Of a stretch of 64,000 nt of DNA, positions 1 through 12,600 are shown in pieces. The stretch is from the NCBI GenBank assembly GCA_947462335.1, contig OX381721.1:12103910-12167909 (forward strand), read 5' to 3'. The stretch comes from Harmothoe impar. Taxonomy: Eukaryota; Annelida; Polychaeta; Phyllodocida; Polynoidae. Position 1 is the stretch's first letter. Every line of letters starts with the position of its first letter. The notes beneath the pieces are model-generated. The model was not told the origin of the DNA and ran no database searches. It saw only the letters and a program-made list of their open reading frames with translations. Both the position numbers and the translations under genes were made by a program.

Positions 1-1950
1 CTCAATATAACCCTATATGTTAATAGTTCTGAGTCTTGGGCCTGCCATTTTCTGGGGAGTTTACACTATCATAGAGCCGGCTGGAAAGAGTTAACAAGAC
101 ACTCCTACTTCTCCATCCTCTGAGCCCCATAACTGGTATGTCCTTGTAGCTGTTCTCTGGTAAAATTGTACAAGATATTGTGTATTGTGGCAACTGTATC
201 TCTGAGATTTGCAAAGTAGTGAGCTATCACAGGTGTATCTGGTTAGCTTGGGAAAGAGGAACAATTTCAGCAACTGTTTTGGAGATTAGAGAGTTATTAT
301 TTTTGTTTGGCACCAAACATACTCATTTATTTAAATAGAAAGCCACACTTGAGGATGTGGTAAACATCTGCTTTAGTCAAACAAGAAAGTATATTCATGT
401 ATACATAGAGAGATCATAAATCAACAAGTTCGAGGAGTCATCCCTAACCAAGCCATACTGCACAGGATCTAGTTGAAGAATATGAATCTGATTGGCATGT
501 TTCCATATTGACTTGTGGCATGTGACCCAAAGTGCAGCACAGCCATCAGGACATGCCGCAGTTGCACGCACTGTAATGCCTATCTGACATCTTGACTCTG
601 AGTGTATTCTTGAGGAGTGATTTAAATTTTGCCTCCATCATATTTCCCAGATCATCAGGCATTATCTAGAGTGGACTGTGGTATCAACTCATGAGCCATT
701 AAATTCTTTGTGTCATAATCCCATAAATTACTGTGAAGACTCACAGCCCTCACATGGATCATTTCTATGTCATACACTATTGTGTCAGCAACCTTGATAT
801 GCTGAGATGTTGACATTGTAACAACTCACTTACTGATTCTGTCATGGAATCCTTCAGTTTTCAAATTCTTCCATTTTGCTCTTTGCACATTCATGGATGG
901 ATTGACCACTACCTTTCCTGTAGAGGGTCAATCTGTCTGTCTAGATTGTCCCGCAATACCTTTCTGTTGCTTGAATCTGTCTTGGTAATTGATTTTATAT
1001 CTTCTTTATGTTGGATTGCATGATATGCTTCTCCTTTATTCTCCAATACAGCTATGCTAACGCCCTTGACCACCTCCTTACATGAGAGTATGTTCTGGTT
1101 TTAAGGGTTTCCAGATCCAAGGTAGTTCCATTAATACCCCCTGGGGCATGTTTCTACCTCATGATGGTTGACTCAATAACCATGTCACTTGTTGGCCTTT
1201 CATGGATGCTTCACAGAAATCATCAGGCAAATCATTTATGGATCTCATATATTATGATGCATATCTGGGATGGCTATAGTGGTTGGTGGCAAAGAACAAA
1301 GGTATCATATCCTTGACACATGCTTGATGCATTAGTCAGTCAGACTCTTGTTCAGCTCTTACATATCTCATAACTATGAGAATGGGTTCAACTAGGCACC
1401 TTACTAGAGCTTGGCTGTCCTACTGTGATGCCTGGTTCAATGGCTCATTCAAAATGTTCTGACAATCTTTAAATCCCATGCTAGACCTCTGTCTGTGATC
1501 AGCTTGCCTATATCATACTCATGAGGACATGCATTCTACCTTCAGAAGCAAAGATTGCTTAACATGGCCTGCTTCTCCCAGAATACATGAACAGCTATAT
1601 GATACAGCTGTTGATTTAATAAGTTGTTTGGCCTTCATCATGGGTCTCATTATGGTATTTCAGTCTGCAGGTGATTTGTCCATTAGTGGAAGGGATATCA
1701 CATTGGTCTTATTTTTAAGAGCATGTCCTCAACTTCTGAAAATACCAGTATTGTAGCCATGAACTGGTTTATATCTTTAAAAATCTGAGAGTCCAGGTCT
1801 TGCTCACATGCAACTTTCTTGTATGCTTTAAATCCCTCTGACTGTCCTCTGTAATGCACTTTTGCTATTGGAGGATCTATTGTGGATGGGGGCTGTAGTG
1901 GGCCAGGGAATTATGTTTTGGGAATTACCTGTAGCAGATTGTGTACCCTC
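1..1950 (-). other. No intact gene; possible ancient decayed coding debris
   Basis: No long open frame is present. Read on the minus strand, short stretches look protein-like in shifting frames between stops. An example near 860-1040 is the peptide HKEDIKSITKTDSSNRKVL. This loosely recalls the dispersed protein family whose better preserved copy lies at 56735-58190, but the match is far weaker. It is treated as possible debris only. Confidence 0.2.
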
Positions 1951-2120
1951 CAACAGCTATCTCTGGTTCATTAACTAGTTCATATTCCATCAACTAAATT
2001 TGTTGCCATGACAGATCATCTCACTATAAATGTCTTATGTTTATTCAAGTCTTAGATTTACTCGATTTGTAAAACAGTGTAGACTTTTAACTAATTTTTA
2101 GGTTATATCATCAACTATCC

Positions 2121-2600
2121 AAAATGGCTGCCATGTACATGATTTTAAATGGCATGATTGGATTCCCTGACGACAGAAATATACTTTCAGAGCTTTTATT
2201 TGTGTCTCTAAGTTGATTCGAAGCAGAGATATGTACTTTTCAAGATTCTTTATTAAATTTCGGCAGCCATCTTGAATACATTTCAAGATGGCTGCCATAT
2301 ACATGGTTTTAGATGGCATAATTGGATTCCCTGACCACAGAAACATACTTTTAGACCTTTCATTTGTATCTCTAAGTTGATTAGAAGCAGAGATATGCAC
2401 TTTTAATGATTTTTATTGAATTCCGGCAGCCATCTTGGATAAAATGCAAAATGGCTGCCATACACATGATTTTAGATGACATGATTGGATTCCCTGACCA
2501 CAGAAATGTACTTTTAGACCTTTTATTTGTGTCCCTAAGTAGATTAGAAGTTGACTTATGTACTTTTCAAGATTTTTATTGAATTATGGCGGCCATCTTG
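2121..2600. repeat. Three-copy tandem repeat, unit about 164 bp
   Basis: Three units begin at about 2121, 2285 and 2448 with aaaatggctgccat or aagatggctgccat. Each continues through a conserved 'ggattccctga' and 'tctaagttgatt' segment and ends with 'ggcagccatcttg'. Each unit is therefore bounded by inverted copies of gccgccatctt/aagatggc. The final boundary 'ggcggccatcttg' lies near 2588. Copies differ by scattered substitutions. Confidence 0.85.
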
Positions 2601-2868
2601 AATATCTCAATTTCCCCAAAGCCGTCACAAATACATCACGCAGGAAATGGTCACCCAGACTTCCAAGATGAAGAATCAGCAGAGAAAAAAACTATATCGG
2701 AGAATTCCGGGTCAGGCCCCAAATGCTTGTTCCACCACCGGACTATAATGGAAGATGGGCCTGAGGAGTTCACAGTAGAAGACACGGCGCACAACATGAA
2801 CATTATACACACACAGCCATGTTCTACATAATCCCTGCAGGTCTTATGAGAGGTTAATTACAGGTATT

Positions 2869-2978
2869 AGGGACCTTTAGCAACCAGGTAAAAACTCATT
2901 AAACGCAGACGTAGCAGTGCTGAAAGGATATGATACGTTTGGGTTAAATGAGCTACGTCGGCTTTGCTAAAGGTCCCT
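2869..2978. mobile_element. 110-bp foldback MITE, copy 1
   Basis: It starts with agggacctttagcaacca and ends with its complement tttgctaaaggtccct. The interior carries the complementary pieces attaaacgcagacgtag and, more degraded, ctacgtcggc. The flanks on both sides read ATT. It has exactly the same length as the copy at 3319-3428. No coding capacity. Confidence 0.8.
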
Positions 2979-3001
2979 ATTAGGGACCTTTAGCAACCAC
3001 G
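2979..3001. repeat. Isolated 5' end of the 110-bp foldback MITE
   Basis: Directly abutting copy 1 is attagggacctttagcaaccacg, after which the similarity stops. The same 22-23 bases recur at 3316-3338 as the true left end of copy 2. The roughly 340-bp block holding the tRNA gene is thus bracketed by direct repeats of this MITE end. Confidence 0.7.
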
Positions 3002-3089
3002 TTCTATCACATATCCTTTGCCTACTCTGTAACTGTGCCTAGATGTAATCACGTATACGTATTCAGAGTGATTGTTATCCTCACAGCTG

Positions 3090-3161
3090 TCCTCGATAGT
3101 ATAGTGGTTAGTATCCCCGCCTGTCACGCGGGAGACCGGGGTTCAATTCCCCGTCGGGGAG
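3090..3161 (+). tRNA. tRNA-Asp (anticodon GTC)
   Basis: This 72-nt sequence folds into a complete cloverleaf. The acceptor stem TCCTCGA pairs with TCGGGGA (one T-G wobble), with discriminator G. The D-arm contains tagtatagtggtta, the anticodon stem ccccgcctGTCacgcgggg gives GTC, and the T-arm has ggttcaattcc (B box). No intron is present. A TTTT run at 3167-3170 can act as a Pol III terminator. It is immediately followed by a SINE-like body that recurs at 15.5 kb, so it may be a SINE head with an almost perfect tRNA sequence rather than a free-standing tRNA gene. Structure certain; functional status less so. Confidence 0.92.
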
Positions 3162-3226
3162 GTCACGTTTTGGACCTGCTGACCAGCCTTCGGCTGTGTT
3201 GGTCTTAAAACTATATCATCATCATC
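3162..3226 (+). mobile_element. SINE-like 3' body with (atc)n tail
   Basis: Starting a few bases after the tRNA is ggacctgctgaccagccttcggctgtgttggtcttaaaactatatcatcatcatc. Nearly the same ~55 bases recur in reverse orientation at 15484-15540. In both places a tRNA-like promoter lies upstream and an atc repeat ends the element, as in tRNA-derived SINEs. Confidence 0.75.
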
Positions 3227-3318
3227 GCTTATCTACATCAGATAAGCCTAACAGTGCGACTAGCTAAGCCTATAACAGCTAAATCATGGAGCCACTGTAA
3301 ATTCAAGTCAGCGTCATT

Positions 3319-3428
3319 AGGGACCTTTAGCAACCACGTAAAAGCTCAATAAACGTAGACGTAGCCTATCCCTCTAGCACTACTACGTCTGCGTTTAATG
3401 AGGTACGTCGGGTTTGCTAAAGGTCCCT
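3319..3428. mobile_element. 110-bp foldback MITE, copy 2
   Basis: Left end agggacctttagcaaccacg, right end gggtttgctaaaggtccct. Internal arms aaacgtagacgtag and ctacgtctgcgttt are complementary, so most of the element is one hairpin. ATT flanks both sides. Same family and length as 2869-2978. Confidence 0.85.
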
Positions 3429-3460
3429 ATTGTCTGACTTTTCTGAGTGTGTGGGCTTGT

Positions 3461-3491
3461 GGGGGGGGGGGGGGGGCATGTATACATGTGC

Positions 3492-3581
<90 letters not shown>
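3461..3581. repeat. Poly-G run (16 nt) and (TA)n microsatellite
   Basis: Sixteen G bases at 3461-3476 are followed after a short spacer by an almost pure TA repeat from about 3491 to 3581. The TA tract is the insertion site of the adjoining element and continues at 4429-4440. Confidence 0.95.
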
Positions 3582-3584
<3 letters not shown>

Positions 3585-4428
3585 GAGTTTGGATGCAAAA
3601 CGACATAAATCCATTTTGAGAGTTTTGAGATAATAGCACATTTCTAATTTTGAAGAAATTGTGAATAGAAAATATTTTTTTCAATCACTAATGATTAATG
3701 GGCAATAAATAAAATATCTAGAAATCAATTTTTGAAATCCTTGATCATTATTGAAAGAGAAAATAGCTGATTAAATGTGATTTTTCAGTTTTTTTGCAAA
3801 ACGACATAAATCCAAAAGTAGTTTTTCTGTATTTACCCCTAAATTGGTACCAGACATTTATTTTTTTATTTTTTTACGTTTCTGGTTTGAGTAGGACATC
3901 AATGAAACACCAACATGTGATCATTAAAGATCCTTGCATCATATTTCTTTGATTTAAATATAATGCCCAATTATGTTTTTTTGCAAAACGACATAAATCC
4001 CAAAACAGTTTTTTTGCAAAACGACATAAATCCACATGATCATAAAATGTCACTTTTGTGTCCATTTTTCACATTTCTTTGAAGTCAGAGTGCTCGTTTT
4101 GTTTTGAGATAATAATTTTAGCAGTAGAGAGCAACATCATATGTAATAATGTCTATTTAAGACATTTCACATGCAGGAATTGAGAGCCATACATGCAGAA
4201 ACAATGTTTAGTAAGGTGGATTTATGTCGTTTTGCAAAAAAACGCTTTTGGATTTATGTCGTTTTGCAAAAAAACTGCATTTTAGGCAGGCTCTATCTAC
4301 TATTTGAGGACATATTTTAAGAAAAAATTTCCACAATTTTTTTTATCTTGCCCTAGACTATGGCTATAACCAGTTTTTCCCCGTTTTTGTATTTTGGTGC
4401 TTATGTCGTTTTGCATCCAAACTCTTCA
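3581..4428. mobile_element. Non-autonomous DNA transposon, perfect 28-bp TIRs
   Basis: Bases 3581-3608 (tgaagagtttggatgcaaaacgacataa) are the exact reverse complement of 4401-4428. The subterminal motif ttttttgcaaaacgacataaatcc recurs at about 3791, 3980 and 4011 in plus orientation and near 4217 and 4250 in minus orientation. The element sits inside a TA microsatellite, consistent with a TA target such as Tc1/mariner-type elements use, although the exact duplication cannot be defined in TA DNA. No transposase frame is present. Confidence 0.9.
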
Positions 4429-7400
4429 TATATATATATGTATTGTAGAGCCCTGCACTATGTTTCCAAGGGTTAACGTGCATAGATGTATACATCCCTT
4501 GATCGACCGATGGTGCTATTGGCAGGTCTATTAGTGGATATGCTAGAAAATAAACAATGAGCAGGGTTATAGTGTAGCCTACCGTCGGCAGACCAATCGG
4601 CCATGATCGGTGGTTGCAGTGACCTATACCTGCCCATTGCCTGCCGATCACATCCAAATCGGCTAATGGAAAATGGCCCTTTAATACACATACTGTGGGG
4701 GTGGTTTTAGCAAAGTGTGAGGACGGCTAATGTTGGCTCAAAGCAAACCTGAGGATGGAATTACACGCTCGGATATTAATCTTTCATTTCTCCCGAAGTC
4801 CTCCAGGCGGGATGCTCAGAAGGTGATCTCAGTTACTTATGAGTACAGAAATACCCTGGAGGATGCATTCATTACTAAATTAAACCTTCCCGTATAGCTC
4901 GGGTACAGGAGGACGAGGGGGCACTATTAATCATGACTCAGTAATGTTGTATCGGAATGTTAACTCATTCCCTCTGATCATTTTACACATTGCTGGGCAA
5001 TGTTTGTTTTTCTTCCAGCAGCTAATACGTACTTCCTTCCATTGTGTCCTGGCTTGCAACGTGTCTTAACTCTTTTATAAACAAAGCCTTCCACCAATCT
5101 ATCTTTTTAACAATTATCTCGTAGAATTCCACTGTGAAGCCTACAACTGATTTATCAAATACATTTCCGAGATGAACACGACATATTTGATATAAAATGC
5201 GATTACAACAGGGCCTAATCCTCCATTCATGGTATGGACTGAATATAAAATCCTGAATACATGATTCTATTACTGTATGATATAAAGATTAATGTTCCTA
5301 CATTGTGTTTAACATCCACACGTAACTCAGATATTAATAAACATATACGACTTTAACTGCATTAAGGTCATAACACTTAATAAAGTGAACACGATAAGAG
5401 CACATTTGATTGCACTACAGAAGTGATATTAATAACAGCACATGTGATATTACTTTCCATATTTGCGCCTACTATAATAGTAATCATAACTCCTACCTCC
5501 CTACAAAGGGCCTTTAATAAGAGCTTTGATGACAGGCTGGGGGGGCTCATCTTTCCCATACACCACCCCTTTGTAACACTGTACAGGTACAGGATGAGCA
5601 ATATGGGATTAGAGTGCTGATGAAAGGCCTGTGTAGCTTTGATTAACAAGAGCTGCTCCGTATACTGCGCCCTGTGCTTACACCCAATTTAACACTAATG
5701 CCACCCTAGACGCTCCTAGATGTAAATATAGTGCATGAACCTTTTAAGCAATTTGCATCTGAAGTATCCTCTTTTGTAGCAATTAATGTTAATATGCTGA
5801 GACAGCCTCTGTGACAGGAAATCATAGGGTGGGCTGTGAACCTGAGGCTATATGGCCTGAGGGAAAAGAGGAATAAAGTTATGACATGTTAATGGCTAAA
5901 GTAACATCTATATAGGAAGCTCTTTAATGTTATGTCACCCCTCCTGTTGTCACTAAATTTGACCTAAGCCCTCATGGGCATTTCCTGCTTAGAGAAGTGA
6001 CTCATATGTTCACGCATTTCGCCTTCCACATCAATAGAAGGAATTCATTCGTCTTCAAGTCTAGATTTCATTCTGAGTAAGTATCGTGCTGATAATATCA
6101 CAAAATAGCATCACAAAACATCTTAGAAGGTAGCTAGGTTTTCTAATTCACTGTCATCTCCTCTAAGATAGGATGGCAACCCTCATCAAATTAAAACCTC
6201 ACTCACACAAAGTATCACCACAGTCTCTTTGAGGAAGCTGTCACAAAACCTATGAGCTGTCACAAAACCTGTGAGCTATTGCTGTAGTCTTAAAGTATCT
6301 ATAAATAGCCACAAGAGCTGCTCTAATCTCCACCACTAACCAGTACCCTACTCATTGTACCTTCGACAAGCACCCCCCCCCACTCCTCCCTCACCCCCAC
6401 CCCTCACCCACCCCTCACCATTCCCTTCACAATAAGTCCCCAGCCGTATGTCGCCTACACCGTCTCAATTTATGGTGTTCCTTAGAAATCTGAGCAGAGA
6501 AAGACTTCCATCCCACCGGCCTGCTTAATCAATTGCCTTTTGTGGTGGGCCAGCCATTAGGAAGATTGGAAGTGAAAGATAGCCCTGGGTTCCCACACTG
6601 TAGGGTGGTGTCCCTCAGGGTGGGGTGCTGGATGGGTAGATAGCCCACCACTGGCCGCTGGACATTGCACCAATGGTCAGTGGGCTCCTGTTGTTGGTTG
6701 CACTATGTAAGCTGGCTATGATAGGAGTGACTTTTATATACAATTCTATTATATCTATCTTTCTCAGTACATGTCACATATTTAGGCTTGAGATGATGAA
6801 TTAAAAGAGGAAACCTACAACAAAAGCACCATCCTATACCGTACTATCCGACTATATGGGTCCAGAACTGGATCCATTACCACCCATCATACGACCCTCT
6901 AGAATAGCCTACACTTCATGGTTATATGTCGCACCCCAGTAGTATATGAAGAGGGGGACCTGGGTATGGCGTAACATATCGAGTCACTACTGATCGACCA
7001 TCCGTGTAGGCCTGTAAACAAGGACCTATTGGAAACTCTAACCCATAATTATGTCTATCCGCCATATTCTGATATAACATGACAGATATGATGTCCAGTA
7101 TGTAAGGCAAGTGCATAATCCCTAACCGATCTCAATAGTTTTACAAAGGTATTTCCAAGGTATTCGGGAAAAAGTATAGCGACCAGGATTATGCAACGGT
7201 ACACAAAGGGTAGCTTGACATTAGCCGTTGTGGTCAGTGAGGGGTAGAGTAGGCACAGAGGGTGCTGGGGGAGGGCTAGGGCTGGGGGTGGGGGTCAGTG
7301 AATGACAGGGGAGACTGAGAGGGGGTATGGGTATTGGGTAGGGGGTCAGACAGGCAATAGCCTCACACAAGGTGCATCCAGACTGACCCTGACCAAGGGC

Positions 7401-9200
7401 ATACCCTGCCTGTCACTGAGAGCTATAGTCTGTGTCTGGACATGGGCCAAGCTCCTTCACATGAGGGTAACTTGTCAGAGATAGCTGTCTGGGTGGTTTT
7501 GGTGGTCATATATATCCTGTAAATAACAGGGTATAGTTGGCTTACTGTGAGAGAACCTGCGTCTTTAACAACATTGTATAGGTTATTACAACGCTGTTAA
7601 AACGGAATAATCACCAAACGTGTCCCATTCAGATTTCTAGTACTGTTCTAGTGTACTCTGTGGTTAAGTGTGAGTGGTGATATTGCCCCCTTAATTTCGG
7701 CTTGATGATAGCAGGATTAATCCACAGCATGAGCTCAATTCCTGATGAATATATCATAAGGGTAGGATTTTTCGACATTTAGTTACATGATATCAATGTG
7801 ACAATTATATGTTATGGTTTTGAACATGGATGCTCCCTTGAAGCCGACACTCCCATGCAGAATCCTACACATCTATAGTTGGAGCCTGTTCTATGGTGGG
7901 TATTTTACGCACACGCCACTTAAATTAAAGCTCCCCTTCTGCGTCCGCCTCCCCTGAGGGCGTTGTCGACCTTGCCAAAGGTAGGCACTCACTGGTTTAG
8001 TGAAGCATAACGGATGGGCCCAGGAGATGAGCTGCTCATGAAGGCCAATGCCTGTGTGTGTAGAGGGTTAAGGCAGGTATTGTGTGAAGCATGAGCAGCT
8101 CCCTGTGTGGCCCATTCAGGTAGGAGGGTCCCAGATGAGCAGCTCCCGGCCGTGTATAGCTGCTCATAGAAGGGGAGCAGGTGTCTGTATATAGCTAGAG
8201 TAGCTCACTATGTAGAACAAAGCAGTTGTTTCCTATACAGCAGCAACAACTCCCCATAGTCCCTTGCCCAATGGGCCATACTCTCTAGTGTCAGTGCATT
8301 ATGTACACGGATCTACTGAAGATTCCTGTATAAAAGGCCTGTATATAGGAGTTACTGTGTCACATTCTGTTAGGAAATCACACAATATATTCAATGATTC
8401 TCACAGTACATGTACACTACATTGTATACAGTGGTACGGCGACCTGAGCAACTCCTGTTTTCGGAGATTATAGAGTATCTCACGTGGAGTGTATTTGCTG
8501 AGTAAGTAAGTATGTCTGAAACTACGCCATTGATATCCATATATCCAGCGAAGGTGTTTCTGTCAGTCAAGTATATCTATAGTAATAATTATCGTCTCTT
8601 TAGCAACATACTATAGGGCGTTAATAGCAGTCTTTGAAGAGGTAAAGGACATACTCCAGTGGTTGTCTGTAGTAAAGCAGTCTATTATCACGGTATATAT
8701 CCCCCGTTCACACATCCCCTGTCCTCCTGTACCTTATTCACCTCCAGGCCTCCTCCTGTGCTCCCTGCCTCCTCCTGAACCTCCTCACTGCACTGCTCCC
8801 GTGTGACCGAGTACTCTGGGAGTGAAGCCCTCCAGGATTTGTACACTGCCGAGCCAGGCTAGCAATATTGGGGGGCTGGAGGGGCAGGATGTGGAGGGGC
8901 GGGGATGTGGGGGTGAGAGCGTGGATGGGTGGTGGTCTGGATCCAATTGCCTTACTGAAGGCTGGCAGGGGTGGAGGCAGTCTGGCGTGGAGGGCTGCTG
9001 AGAAGTATAGTAAAAGTGGGGTGGTGGTGGGAACAGGAGTGAATGGTGTCTGGTAGGGTGGTTATTATGGGTGGTGAGAACAGAGGCACTGGGTGTGGTG
9101 AATGTGAGTGGGAGGGTGGCTGTAAGGTTGGGGTAGAAGTGGTGTTTGCCTTGTAATCCAATACGGCAGGTCTACGTTTGTCGCTAACAGTCACATATAT
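4429..9200. other. No gene recognised
   Basis: Only short unsupported frames are present. Small features are a two-copy direct repeat gagctgtcacaaaacct at 6235-6275, a C-rich stretch at 6370-6420 and a G-rich stretch at 7240-7340. No splice-bounded frame of coding quality was found on either strand. Confidence 0.6.
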
Positions 9201-9268
9201 ATACAGACGTCAGACCTGCTTCCAATCTCCTCCCCACCTTGAAACATCCTTGGATACTGAACACAGAC

Positions 9269-9276
9269 GAGAGAGA

Positions 9277-9354
<78 letters not shown>

Positions 9355-9650
9355 GGCAGGGAGAGAGACATACATAAAGACAGACAGAGACAGAGACATA
9401 CAGACAGAGGGAGAGACAGACATACCCTCAGAGAGATAGAAGCAGACAAACTGGGTTAGACAGAGACAGAGACAGAGACATACAGAGACAGACAGAGACA
9501 AACAGAGATGGAGAAAGAGACAGAGAGACAGCTTATAGAAAGAGAGATACACATACAGAGAAGAAACCAGGCAAAGAGACAGGCAGAGAGAGATAGACAA
9601 ACAGAGACAAAGACAGAGAGATATACAGAGGGAAAGATAGCACACATCAA
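9269..9650. repeat. (GA)n/(GACA)n microsatellite
   Basis: Nearly pure gaga from about 9269 passes into gaca repeats at 9313-9354. It then degenerates into gaga/gaca/cata mixtures to about 9650. Long serine/leucine/cysteine open frames read from the minus strand here are products of the repeat. Confidence 0.95.
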
Positions 9651-12600
9651 GACAGGATGAGAGAGAACCTGAGCGAATAGAGTGATTGATTGGGGGAGAT
9701 AGTATTGATGCCAGGAGCTGGTAAGACAGAACGAGTGTGATATAAGGAGAAGAAGGACACGCAGACGGACATAAAGATAGAGAGGAAGGAGCTAGGTCGG
9801 GGGACTGTTGCAAATATTTATCATAGGAAATAGAAGGAGGTAGCATGTGTCGGGCGGCGGTAGTGTGTGGCATACTTAGTGAGGGTTCACAGAGTGGAGG
9901 GTGGGAGGGTTCAAAGCGGTGAGTAGCAGGTGGCCCACTGGTCAGTCAATGTCAGCCTATAGGTGGATGACAGAAACACGTCTGATATCTCCCCCACCCT
10001 CCCTGCCAATCTACAGCTGCAGTATAGGCAGATTAAACATAGTGACAGCTCTGCGGTGCTTGGAGAAAATGGTACAAGATTATAAAATGGATCGGTTGAG
10101 TAAGATTTTGAGTAATCTGCATTTTTATCAAAATGCCTCTTTAAAAACATGTCCATTTACGTAACAACCGATCAAATATGTTTCATTGGAAAAAAACTAA
10201 ATTTCTATACAGTCTCTATGATTCGTTCGATTTACACCTATGGAGAAAGTAACACATTCACCACCTGAACGTCACTTATATAAAAGCATACCATTACAGG
10301 CCCGTAACTAGCCTTCGTCCCGGGGTGGTTCGTTTTTGGATATAGTGGAACTCAACTTGATTATTTCAATGAGGGAACTGGACTTTTCTAATATGATAGT
10401 GGAACTTTGTCTGGTATATTTGAAGAGGAAGCAGAGTTTGGTGTATTTGATCAATCTTTCATGTATTTTTTTCTAGAATCATTAATATTTGTCCGATAGA
10501 GATGCCATAAAAATGGCATATAGCCAATGATGCCCTCTTTACAGTCAGCTAGGGTGGAACACTTTTGCCCCTTGAGGGACGTGAGGGGGTTCGTTCGAAA
10601 CGACGAACCCCCCTTAGTTACGGGCCTGCATTAAGCGTTTAAGCATCGTTTCTAGTTGTAAGGCTACAGGTATGGCCTACATGGGCACTAGATAGTATGG
10701 GTCTGAGCTGGTACATTATATGTATGTAGGCAATAGCTGTGAGGATGTGAGAGGCTGATGTAGTCTAGTCTGCTCTCCTGCTAGATCAATAGACCTTCAT
10801 ACCCCCCCCCCCCCTCCTGTCAACTCTCTCCCCGCCCTCTCCTGTCAGTGGCTCTGTTGCTCTCCCTGCCTCAATGTACGGAGCAAAACAAGCCCTTCTT
10901 AGTGAGTCTTATTGAGATATTTAGAGACGTGACACAGAGTTTAATACATGTACCATGCAGCTATACCAACGAGTGAACAATGTCTTTTTTTAACCACGTA
11001 GAGAAGATATCCTTCTGTACATTACTACATGTATAACGCCTAGGCATATATCCCCCTGGACTGGCAAAGCTAATTAGACAGGTGTCTCATAGACAGCTTT
11101 ATGTATGCATGAATATAACGGTACACCCAATCTAGCAGGAGACATACTTCGAAAACCAAGAGATGGAAACATATTTAATGATATAAAATTGTTGAGAGGG
11201 AAAGGTGTTAAAGAAACATGCTCATAGAGAATACGAATGGGCTGAATTGTCCAAGATGCGTGAGACAGAGTGGGTGAGGAGGTGATTCTGGTTGCCAATT
11301 AAGGCAGAGAGGGTGACAAATGGCTCCATATTGAGGTGGTGGGCCCGGCCGTGCCATTTCTTATGCTCACAGGTGCTCGGGATGTGCTCACATTGAACAG
11401 ACGTTGAGCTGGAGCAAAATGGATGTAACTTAAGTCTGAAATCCACAGAGCCTACGTTTTTGGCAGTATCCATCAGATTCATTTTAGAACGATGTTCCCT
11501 TTGAGCACGTTTTCATCCGACAGAGGGTGGAAAAGAAAATTTAATGTGCGCTTCCTTTCACATTTGAAAATGTGTCTGGCCCCACAACCCTGTAATTCAG
11601 TTTACTTTTTATTTCTACGAAATGAAATTCAAAGTTTGATATTAAAATGTATAATCATTTTTATGTGCATAAATGAAAAAGTTGAACTAAAAAGACTCTC
11701 CTCTACTAGATATATAATTTTGCGACCTCCAGTATAATCTACGCCTCTCCCTGGTTACCATAGAAACAGCCCCAACAACCAGACACAGCAAACATGCCCA
11801 ATTCACAAATACCATAAATACGCCTTTTTAAAATGCCATGAATAATTTGCAAGCAGCATCCGCAGTGAGATGGGTAGAAAATTGACCTGTCATTATCAAA
11901 CAGCGCGAGCAATATCTAATTGCTGCCTCGTGCAGAGTAATACAACATGTCGACATCGGAGTGGCTCAGGGAAATTGCGGCAGTCGAGGACCGGATTTTA
12001 ACATTAAATCTTCAAGACGTCGCATTTCAATCCCGAAATTTAACGCTTAAATAAGCAGCTGTAAATGCAGAAATCCATTTAAGATTGGGTAGGGATTGCT
12101 TATTGAGGAGGCAAGCTGTACAATTAGAAATGAAGAAACAACATGGGGCCATGCACTGTGTATATACATTTTTGTTATCAAATTTAAATTGTCCCAAAGG
12201 TTTACTCTCTTTGCTTGTATTTTATAGCCTGCATGTGAACACATTGATATGACGGCCACTATTGTGTTGTATATATTTACATATCAGCTACTATTGGGGT
12301 TTGGCATTGTGTGGCAATTATATATACCTGTAGTGATGAACATAAAACCACGTACCCACCACGGCTGAGCATATTCAAAATGCATTGAGTTGAGTTTAAA
12401 CATTTTTTATTTCCATACTGGAGACGTTACGTCGAGACTGTCTGTTCTGGCCAAATCTGGTCCTCAGCTTTATGAAGGCCCACAACTATCGACGTAAAGG
12501 ATGACCTTGTCTATTCTCTAAATATCACACCACAGTTCTCTCGATCTGTTACATGTTATCAGGTGATTATACCAAGGTCCACAATTTGGCCTGCACAGAG

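Noticed and set aside
2586..2831. 81-codon plus frame starting MAAILNISISPKPSQ
   Set aside because: The ATG is part of the tandem-repeat boundary; no donor, homologue or polyadenylation signal supports it, although the second half looks mildly coding.
9184..9873. 229-codon minus-strand open frame
   Set aside because: Produced by the GA/GACA microsatellite; low-complexity Ser/Leu/Cys product.
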